A stretch of DNA of 20,167 bases from JABCPE02 sp963509715 (GTDB taxonomy: Bacteria > Bacteroidota > Bacteroidia > Flavobacteriales > Weeksellaceae). Below are positions 8,156-13,738 of this stretch, piece after piece. The stretch covers positions 1 to 20,167 of the forward strand of contig CAUPCB010000029.1 in the NCBI GenBank assembly GCA_963509715.1. Direction: 5' to 3'. The position numbers and the translations under genes were made by a program. The number at the start of each line of letters is the position of its first letter. Within the stretch, counting starts at the first letter, position 1. The notes under the pieces are model-generated. The model was not told where the DNA came from. It did not search any database and saw only the letters and a program-made list of their open reading frames with translations.

Positions 8156-8506
8156 ATGAAAAAAAGTATTTTTTTAGTCCTTGCATTTCTTGTTTTCTCA
8201 TGTCATCAGCCAGCCAAAAAATATACACAGGAAGAGGCTGAAGCCCAAGTTTTAGCCCTGCCGATGGTGCAGGAGGCATCTAAACATATCGATAAAATAA
8301 CTAATGGAAAGCATGGAATTTCGTTTATTGCAGAAGAATATCTTATCGAGAAAAAGCCGTTTTATCAGATAACGGTGGGCTACAACTCGGATGTTCGTTT
8401 TGAAACTTATCATATTTTTTATGTGAATAAAGAAAACAAAGAGGATGTTCGTATTTTAGAGCCTGTTTCTGGAGAAATTATTCCTGTTTCTGAATACAAA
8501 AAATAG
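8156..8506 (+). CDS. Small predicted lipoprotein, uncharacterised
   Basis: This 116-residue protein has a lipoprotein signal peptide ending in the lipobox VFSC, with Cys16 as the predicted lipidation site. The mature part has a helical start (QEEAEAQVLALPMVQEASKH) and a beta-prone C-terminal half ending in VRILEPVSGEIIPVSEYKK. The NKENKED...SGEI ending resembles the closing strand of PepSY-like folds, but that is only a suggestion. The gene begins 12 bases after the asparaginase stop and is probably co-transcribed with it. The coding call is supported by the signal peptide, the tight spacing and an intact frame. I do not recognise a named family. Confidence 0.8.
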   Translation: MKKSIFLVLAFLVFSCHQPAKKYTQEEAEAQVLALPMVQEASKHIDKITNGKHGISFIAEEYLIEKKPFYQITVGYNSDVRFETYHIFYVNKENKEDVRILEPVSGEIIPVSEYKK

Positions 8507-8536
8507 ATTTTGGAACAAAGTATAAGAATATAAAAA

Positions 8537-8926
8537 ATGCAAAAAATAATTATTAAAATACCACTTATTACATTGTTATTAGGTTGTAATCCAAGTGAGA
8601 ATTACTTAAAAAAACATGAGGTTTTTCCATATTCTGAGGAAATTGTTCAAGAAAAGAAATATAAAATTAGTGTCAAAGAAGCTAATGATTTATATGTCAA
8701 ATATTTATATGATAATAAAAAAAGAAAAGATTTAGATTATGATGAAACACTTCTTTCTCCAACCTTAATTATTGATGATCATTATGTATATTCTTTTCAG
8801 AATTTAGTTATGCAAAAGGTAGCCGTTTTTGGTATTTGGATAAATGCTAATACAGGAGAAATAACTACTAATGATGAGTCTATATGGTTAGAAAAAGATA
8901 TTTCTAATAAAAATTCAAAACCTTAA
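8537..8926 (+). CDS. Second small predicted lipoprotein, uncharacterised
   Basis: This 129-residue protein has a short hydrophobic N-terminus and a lipobox LLLGC (Cys17), so it is probably lipidated and exported. The mature region is highly charged (KKRKDLDYDET), then has a beta-rich stretch and ends with FGIWINANTGEITTNDES. The NANTGEI segment recalls the closing strand of PepSY-like domains and loosely matches the SGEI ending of the upstream lipoprotein. The gene is visibly more AT-rich than asparaginase or serS. It follows the previous lipoprotein by 30 bases. No family is recognised; it could be a diverged partner of its neighbour. Confidence 0.7.
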   Translation: MQKIIIKIPLITLLLGCNPSENYLKKHEVFPYSEEIVQEKKYKISVKEANDLYVKYLYDNKKRKDLDYDETLLSPTLIIDDHYVYSFQNLVMQKVAVFGIWINANTGEITTNDESIWLEKDISNKNSKP

Positions 8927-8964
8927 AAATATTCTAATAAAGCGGATTTTTAATCAATAATGCT

Positions 8965-8972
8965 TACATTTG
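8965..8972 (+). promoter_or_regulatory. -7 promoter box for serS
   Basis: TACATTTG matches TAnnTTTG exactly and lies 25 bases before the serS ATG, giving a short leader. The -33 region has only T-rich sequence (around 8946-8950) and no clean TTTG. It indicates that serS has its own promoter in addition to any read-through from the lipoprotein genes. Confidence 0.6.
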
Positions 8973-8997
8973 TGCAAAATTTAAATTTTCTTAAAAA

Positions 8998-10266
8998 ATG
9001 TTACAAGTTAATTTTTTAAAAGAACATAGAGATAGAGTTTTAGAAGGGCTTAAAAAGAGAAATTTCAAAGATTTGGAGCTGGTAGATAATGCCATTTCGC
9101 TGGATGATGAAAGAAAAAAAGTTCAGTTTGATATGGATTCCCAGCTGGCTGAAATCAACAAAATTTCTAAGGAAATAGGGCTTTTGATGAAAGAAGGGAA
9201 AAAAGAAGAGGCCGAAAGCGCAAAACAAAAAACCGCTCAGTATAAAGAGGCAAGTAAAGACCTTCAGCAGAAACTAAACGAAATAGAAGAGAAACTTACA
9301 GAAATTCTGTATCTTATCCCAAATATTCCGCATGAATCTGTGAAAGCAGGTGTTTCTGCAGATGATAATGAAAATATTTATCAGTCTCACGATGTAAAAG
9401 GTCTTGGCGAGGGCGCTATTCCTCACTGGGAATTGGCTTCTAAATATAATCTTATCAACTTCGAGCTTGGTGTGAAAATCGCGGGAGCTGGTTTCCCTGT
9501 TTATTTGGGCAAGGGAGCTAAATTACAGAGAAGTTTGGTTCAGTTTTTCCTAGATAGGAACACGGAAGCAGGGTATATGGAAGTAAATCCGCCTCATGTG
9601 GTGAACGAAGCCAGCGGATATGGAACGGGACAACTACCTGATAAAGAGGGACAAATGTATTTCGTGAATGAAGATAATTTGTATCTGATTCCTACGGCGG
9701 AAGTTCCTGTGACCAACATTTACAGAGATGTGATTTTAGAGGAAAAAGAACTGCCTGTTAAAAACACGGCTTTTTCTCAATGTTATAGAAGAGAAGCAGG
9801 GTCTTACGGAGCGCATGTAAGAGGGCTGAACAGACTGCACCAGTTTGAAAAAGTGGAAATTGTAAGAATAGAAAAACCAGAAAATTCTTATCAAGCCCTT
9901 GAAGAAATGGTGGAGCATGTGAAAGGACTTCTGACAGACCTAGAACTTCCGTTTAGAATTTTGAGATTGTGCGGTGGAGATATGGGCTTTACTTCTGCAC
10001 TGACTTACGATTTCGAGGTGTGGAGTGCGGCTCAGGAAAAATGGCTGGAGGTTTCTTCAGTGTCTAATTTTGAGACTTTCCAAGCCAACAGACTAAAATG
10101 CCGATACAAAGCCGATGGAAAAACTCAGCTGGTGCATACACTGAACGGCTCTGCGATGGCTTTACCGAGAATTATGGCGGCTCTATTGGAAAACAACCAA
10201 ACTGCTGATGGAATAAAAATCCCTAAAAAATTAGTAGAATACACGAAATTTGATATCATTTCATAA
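8998..10266 (+). CDS. serS: Seryl-tRNA synthetase
   Basis: This 422-residue class II synthetase charges tRNA-Ser with serine in the cytoplasm. The N-terminal long helical hairpin that grips the tRNA variable arm covers about 30-105 (charged, with many Glu and Lys). The catalytic core has the TAEVPVTN serine-binding element (233-240), motif 2 YRREAGSYGAHVRGL followed by HQFEKVE (263-287), and motif 3 NGSAMALPRIMAALLENNQ (383-401). The length is normal. The ATG at 8998 is supported by the typical MLQVNFLKEHRDRV start and by the -7 box 25 bases upstream. The gene ends at a bidirectional terminator facing the amino-acid permease gene. Confidence 0.98.
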   Translation: MLQVNFLKEHRDRVLEGLKKRNFKDLELVDNAISLDDERKKVQFDMDSQLAEINKISKEIGLLMKEGKKEEAESAKQKTAQYKEASKDLQQKLNEIEEKLTEILYLIPNIPHESVKAGVSADDNENIYQSHDVKGLGEGAIPHWELASKYNLINFELGVKIAGAGFPVYLGKGAKLQRSLVQFFLDRNTEAGYMEVNPPHVVNEASGYGTGQLPDKEGQMYFVNEDNLYLIPTAEVPVTNIYRDVILEEKELPVKNTAFSQCYRREAGSYGAHVRGLNRLHQFEKVEIVRIEKPENSYQALEEMVEHVKGLLTDLELPFRILRLCGGDMGFTSALTYDFEVWSAAQEKWLEVSSVSNFETFQANRLKCRYKADGKTQLVHTLNGSAMALPRIMAALLENNQTADGIKIPKKLVEYTKFDIIS

Positions 10267-10270
10267 ATAA

Positions 10271-10298
10271 AAAAAACTCACTTTTTAGTGAGTTTTTT
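10271..10298. terminator. Bidirectional terminator shared by serS and the amino-acid permease gene
   Basis: An 11-bp perfect stem (AAAAAACTCAC at 10271-10281 with its complement at 10288-10298) has a 6-base loop and A/T runs on both sides. It begins 4 bases after the serS stop. The permease stop codon (10285-10287) lies inside the loop, so its last two sense codons and stop are part of the terminator. Confidence 0.85.
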
Positions 10299-11967
10299 GT
10301 TTATCATGAAGGTTGCTGTGTCGGTAGCCGTAAGCAAAGTAAATACATACTCCCACAGCAGACCAAATCCCAAACCAGAACCAGTTTTCCATGCTCATTC
10401 CTGTCATGAGATAAAGGCAGGAACTCAGCCCAAGAAGTGGAATCAGGGATAATTTTTTGACAAAGGCTAAAACAGAAAGCCCTATATTTAGCAAAATATA
10501 AATGAAAATAGCGAACCTAAATTCTCCCTCTTTTTCATTGCTGAAATCCATCAAGTTTTCAAAAAACGAAGGATACAAAAGATAAATAAAAGAAACACCT
10601 CCGATGAACAGCAGCGGAAAAATCCATTGCCCATTGATATAAGGAAGGTGAAAATGCCCTTTTACTTTCTCTTTTGGTGGAAGTAGTAAAACTCCGCCAC
10701 ACACCAAAACAAAGGCAAAAATAGTTCCTATACTCGTAAAATCCAGTATGAAAGATTTGTCAGTAAATAGGATAGGGACACCTACGACAAATCCTGTAAC
10801 CACTGTAGCGAATGACGGCGTTCTGTTCTTCTTGTGAATTTGCTGGAATTTCTTCGGAATCAGTCCATCACGGCTCATGGCATACCATATTCTAGGCTGT
10901 CCCATTTGGAAAACCAATAAAACAGTAGTAATGGACACGATGGCAACGACTTCTATGATAAATTCCATCAGTGGAAGATTGATATTTTCAGCCTTAAAGA
11001 CAAAAGAAAGTGGGTCTCCTATGCCTTCGAATTTTCTATAATCCACTAGCCCTGTAAGGGTCAGAGTAAGTGCGATATAAATAGCCGTGCAGAGAAATAT
11101 AGAAATAATCATCCCTTTGGGTAGGTCTCTCTGCGGATCTTTGGTCTCTTCGGAAAGCACACTCAGCGCATCAAAACCGATATAAGCAAAGAAAACACCG
11201 CTGATGGCAGACATTATCCCAGTGAAGCCATTTGGGAGGAATGATTTTTCACCTGTTGCAGTGTCTATGGGCATCCAGTTATCAGCATTGATATAGAAAA
11301 CACCAATGGCGATAACCAGCACTATCGCAAGTAATTTGATTAAAACAAAAAGATTATTAAAATTCTTACTTTCTTTCACGCCGATGTAGCAAATCCAAGT
11401 GATAAGGGCATTTATCAATAGGGCAGGGAGGTCAAAAATTACCCTCAAAGAACCCAAGCGAGGAGCATTTTCCCAAGCGGAAATCAGCTCTAAATTTTGA
11501 GAGCCGTTTTTCACTGCTTTTTCGGCTTCGGTATAGCTGCACGAGAGGTATTCTGGAATGTGTAAGCCCAAATTATCAAGCAGTGAAGTGAAATAATCTG
11601 ACCACGAAAAAGCCACATAAATATTCCCAAAGCTATATTCCATAATGAGCATCCAGCCGATAATCCATGCTGCCAGCTCCCCAAAAGTAGCGTATGCATA
11701 GGTGTATGCACTCCCTGCCGTAGGAATTCTACTGGCAAACTCTGCATAGCAGAGAGCCGTAAAACAGCACGAAACGCCACAAATGATATACAATAAAATG
11801 ACCCCAGGGCCGCCTTTATAAATGGCTTCCCCTAGACTGCTGAAACTCCCAGCACCGATGATGGCAGCTATCCCAAAAAACACGATATCCCTCGTCGTTA
11901 GGACTCTTACAAGGTTGTTGGTATCTTGGTTATCGGAATAATTTTTCTTTTTAAAAAGCTGTTTCAT
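10285..11967 (-). CDS. APC-superfamily amino acid permease (cationic amino acid transporter type)
   Basis: This 560-residue inner-membrane transporter has about 14 hydrophobic segments. The first conserved element is FGIAAIIGAGSFSSLGEA, the unwound substrate-binding helix of APC transporters, followed by YAEFASRIPTAGSAYTYAYATFGELAAWIIGW, here split as YAEFASRIP and TAGSAYTYAY. FAYIGFDALSVLSEETKDPQRDLP (IGFDALSVLSEE and DPQRDLP) is the TM6 to loop signature. Fourteen segments and the overall pattern suit the cationic amino acid transporter group; the exact substrate is unknown. I chose the ATG at 11967 (MKQLFKKKNY) over an in-frame TTG six bases upstream because it gives a standard start. The -7 box at 12001-11994 leaves a leader of about 20 bases. 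The 3' end is inside the shared terminator. Confidence 0.9.
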   Translation of the reverse strand: MKQLFKKKNYSDNQDTNNLVRVLTTRDIVFFGIAAIIGAGSFSSLGEAIYKGGPGVILLYIICGVSCCFTALCYAEFASRIPTAGSAYTYAYATFGELAAWIIGWMLIMEYSFGNIYVAFSWSDYFTSLLDNLGLHIPEYLSCSYTEAEKAVKNGSQNLELISAWENAPRLGSLRVIFDLPALLINALITWICYIGVKESKNFNNLFVLIKLLAIVLVIAIGVFYINADNWMPIDTATGEKSFLPNGFTGIMSAISGVFFAYIGFDALSVLSEETKDPQRDLPKGMIISIFLCTAIYIALTLTLTGLVDYRKFEGIGDPLSFVFKAENINLPLMEFIIEVVAIVSITTVLLVFQMGQPRIWYAMSRDGLIPKKFQQIHKKNRTPSFATVVTGFVVGVPILFTDKSFILDFTSIGTIFAFVLVCGGVLLLPPKEKVKGHFHLPYINGQWIFPLLFIGGVSFIYLLYPSFFENLMDFSNEKEGEFRFAIFIYILLNIGLSVLAFVKKLSLIPLLGLSSCLYLMTGMSMENWFWFGIWSAVGVCIYFAYGYRHSNLHDKQKTH

Positions 11968-11993
11968 TAGCAAAAATTCGTTGAAAATGGGGG

Positions 11994-12001
11994 CAAAATT
12001 A
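11994..12001 (-). promoter_or_regulatory. -7 promoter box for the amino-acid permease gene
   Basis: The minus strand reads TAATTTTG, a full TAnnTTTG match, 26 bases before the chosen ATG and followed by GCCCCC as at the typA promoter. The -33 element is not clear. Confidence 0.6.
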
Positions 12002-12046
12002 CAGAAAAAATCTTTGAAAAATATAGAACTTAATCATAAAAAATAC

Positions 12047-12054
12047 TAAATTTG
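12047..12054 (+). promoter_or_regulatory. -7 promoter box for tRNA-Arg
   Basis: TAAATTTG followed by GC lies 14 bases before the mature tRNA 5' end, the right distance for a short 5' leader. A -33 TTTG at the usual 17-23 base spacing is missing. It stands back to back with the permease promoter, 45 bases away. Confidence 0.6.
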
Positions 12055-12068
12055 CGCTTTACATCATT

Positions 12069-12140
12069 GGCTGCATAGTTTAATGGATAGAACTACGGAT
12101 TTCGGCTCCGTCGGTGAGGGTTCGAATCCTTCTGCGGTCA
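12069..12140 (+). tRNA. tRNA-Arg (anticodon UCG)
   Basis: A full cloverleaf folds. The acceptor stem is 12069-12075 with 12133-12139 (two G-U pairs), the D stem 12078-12081 with 12090-12093, the anticodon stem 12095-12099 with 12107-12111, and the T stem 12116-12120 with 12128-12132 around TTCGAAT. The seven-base loop is TTTCGGC, giving anticodon UCG at 12102-12104, which reads CGA and related CGN Arg codons. The discriminator base is A at 12140 and CCA is not encoded, as usual in Bacteroidota. Confidence 0.93.
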
Positions 12141-12153
12141 CAATAACCAATCT

Positions 12154-12187
12154 AAACGCTCCTAAAAAAATATTTTTAGGAGCGTTT
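12154..12187 (+). terminator. Intrinsic terminator after tRNA-Arg
   Basis: A 15-bp perfect stem (12154-12168 with 12173-12187), GC-rich in the middle (CGCTCC) with a 4-base loop, is followed by more T residues. It begins 13 bases after the tRNA and insulates the immunity-like genes downstream from tRNA transcription. Confidence 0.85.
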
Positions 12188-12250
12188 TTTCAAGAAAAAG
12201 AAGTTTTATTAGGAACAAAAGATGTAAATCAGATAACAAAATTTTAGATT

Positions 12251-12910
12251 ATGAAATATTATAAGATAGATATTAAATCTCATTTTCCAGAATTAGGGAG
12301 AATAGCAAGTGGTGCTGAAGGTAAAAATGTACCTGAAAAAGAGTATTTTGATAGAATAGGAAAAAGGGAAATTGTTGAAAATACTCCCATTTTTGATTAT
12401 TTTATTTTAGAAAGTTTTGATAAAGAAAAATACTGGGAATGGGCTTTATTTGATGTCCACAATTTTATAGGAGAGGGAAGTCAAATACCTGGCTGGTATA
12501 TCTCAGATAAATTAAAATCTCTTTTAGAAAAATTTAGAATCGCTCCGAAATATCATTTCTACGAAACACGGCTCCTCTACAAAGGAGAAAAATTCAAATA
12601 CTGGATTTTTCAGTTTCCAGTAGATGGATTTGACAACTATAATTATGAAAAAAGTGAGTATTTTATAGATAATGAAAGAGTTTTGGGAATTAAGACCGCA
12701 GAAGAATATAACGAGTATGACTATAAAATCTGGAAAGAAACCAAAAAAAATATAGAGTGGGGAAAAACTGTCTTAGTAGATAAATTTGATATTGTTGATA
12801 CTTGGCAAGGAGATATTCTCTGCTCAGAGCGCCTGAAACAAGCCATAGAAGAAAACGGCATCACAGGTTTTGAGTTTTTTGATATTGATTATGAAGTGGT
12901 TGTAGAGTAA
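12251..12910 (+). CDS. Imm11-like immunity protein (first of a tandem pair)
   Basis: This 219-residue soluble protein has no signal peptide or membrane segment. It begins MKYYKIDIKSHFPELGRIAS and has blocks TPIFDYFILESFD (45-57), YWEWALFDVHNFIGEG (61-76), ISDKLKSLLEKFRI (84-97), YHFYETRLLYKGEK (101-114) and the ending SERLKQAIEENGITGFEFF (192-210). This arrangement, above all the C-terminal LKxAIEExGITGFEF, matches the Imm11/MXAN_0049 immunity family (PF07791) found beside polymorphic toxins. No toxin gene is in the window. No clear promoter was found; the nearest upstream element is the tRNA terminator. The family call rests on pattern recognition only, and the toxin it would counter is unknown. 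Confidence 0.7.
   Translation: MKYYKIDIKSHFPELGRIASGAEGKNVPEKEYFDRIGKREIVENTPIFDYFILESFDKEKYWEWALFDVHNFIGEGSQIPGWYISDKLKSLLEKFRIAPKYHFYETRLLYKGEKFKYWIFQFPVDGFDNYNYEKSEYFIDNERVLGIKTAEEYNEYDYKIWKETKKNIEWGKTVLVDKFDIVDTWQGDILCSERLKQAIEENGITGFEFFDIDYEVVVE
12836..12910 (+). repeat. Near-identical 75-base 3' end, copy 1
   Basis: The last 75 bases of the first immunity-like gene match 13529-13603 at 72 of 75 positions, counted by eye (no gap, offset 693). Similarity drops abruptly just upstream of this block. Confidence 0.9.
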
Positions 12911-12922
12911 ATTTTAAACAAA

Positions 12923-13603
12923 ATGAAATATTATAAAATTCAAATAAAAAGTTTTTACGGAGATAGAATAGCAAGCAACGCTAATTTTATAGATAATTCT
13001 AAAGAGTACATTTTTAAAAAGATATCTTTAGGAGAAATTATTCCAGATACGCCGATTTTTGATTATTTCTTTTTAGAAAGTTTTGATGAAAAACAATATT
13101 GGGAATGGGCTTTATTTGATGTGTATAAATTCATCGGAGAAACTAGCAATATGCTAGGAGCTTTATTAATTTCTAAAAAATTAAAAAAAGTATTAGAAAG
13201 CTTTAAGATAACAGAACCTCATTTTTATTATTTGAGTAAATTATTATATAAAGGTGAAAAAAAAGATTATTATGTTTTTCAATTTACGGGAAAAAATATA
13301 TACAAAGAATTGACAAAATATATTAATTTTTCAAAATCAGAATTTTTAAATCCTGCAACAAGAAGAATTGTTTTCTTCGATGAAATAAACGATTATATAG
13401 AAAAAAGTGAAAAACTCTACTTTGAAAAAAATACAGATTTTATTAAGAAAAAAATAGTATTAAACAAAAAATTGGATTTTTTCCCTATGCAGAGTTTTTT
13501 TCAAGATAATTTAGTTTCTGAAAACTTAAAACAAGCCATAGAAGAAAACGGCATTACAGGTTTTGAGTTCTTTGATATTGATTATGAAGTGGTTGCAGAG
13601 TAA
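12923..13603 (+). CDS. Imm11-like immunity protein (second of a tandem pair)
   Basis: This 226-residue protein is a paralogue of the gene 12 bases upstream. It shares the start MKYYKIxIKS and the blocks TPIFDYFFLESFD (43-55), YWEWALFDVYKFIGE (59-73), ISKKLKKVLESFKI (83-96), LLYKGEKK (107-114) and the last ~25 residues from LKQAIEENGITG onward, which are nearly identical. The segment at about 120-195 is different in sequence and longer. It is distinctly more AT-rich and Lys-rich than its neighbour. The 12-base gap implies co-transcription. It is probably an immunity protein of the Imm11 type; the divergent middle may give it a different partner. No cognate toxin is visible. Confidence 0.7.
   Translation: MKYYKIQIKSFYGDRIASNANFIDNSKEYIFKKISLGEIIPDTPIFDYFFLESFDEKQYWEWALFDVYKFIGETSNMLGALLISKKLKKVLESFKITEPHFYYLSKLLYKGEKKDYYVFQFTGKNIYKELTKYINFSKSEFLNPATRRIVFFDEINDYIEKSEKLYFEKNTDFIKKKIVLNKKLDFFPMQSFFQDNLVSENLKQAIEENGITGFEFFDIDYEVVAE
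13529..13603 (+). repeat. Near-identical 75-base 3' end, copy 2
   Basis: This is the partner of 12836-12910. The three differences are C/T in GGCATC/T, T/C in GAGTTT/C and T/C in GTTGT/CA. The second is silent, as is the first; the third changes Val to Ala. Confidence 0.9.
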
Positions 13604-13671
13604 AATATAGAATACCGTAGTCTATGACTTAAATTAAAATCATTTCTTCCTATAATTTATATTATGTTAAA

Positions 13672-13702
13672 TTGTAAATTAAAAATAAAATCCTTAACTT
13701 TG
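13672..13702 (+). promoter_or_regulatory. Promoter for the copper-exporting ATPase gene
   Basis: A -33 TTG (13672-13674), a 20-base spacer and the -7 box TAACTTTG (13695-13702) form a good Bacteroidota promoter. The box lies 36 bases before the ATG at 13739 and downstream of an earlier in-frame ATG at 13664, so it decides in favour of the later start. Confidence 0.7.
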
Positions 13703-13738
13703 TATTCTTTTTTTTTAAACTTTATAAAATTTAATAAT

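Noticed and set aside
11968..11973. TTG start six bases upstream of the permease ATG
   Set aside because: The ATG at 11967 is in frame, standard and well placed after the -7 box.
12116..12140. tRNA-Arg 3' end as an integration (att) site for the immunity block
   Set aside because: No second copy of the tRNA 3' end and no integrase was found in the window.
13664..13738. N-terminal extension of CopA from the ATG at 13664
   Set aside because: It contains the -7 promoter box, has no similarity to an HMA domain and the domain starts right after 13739.
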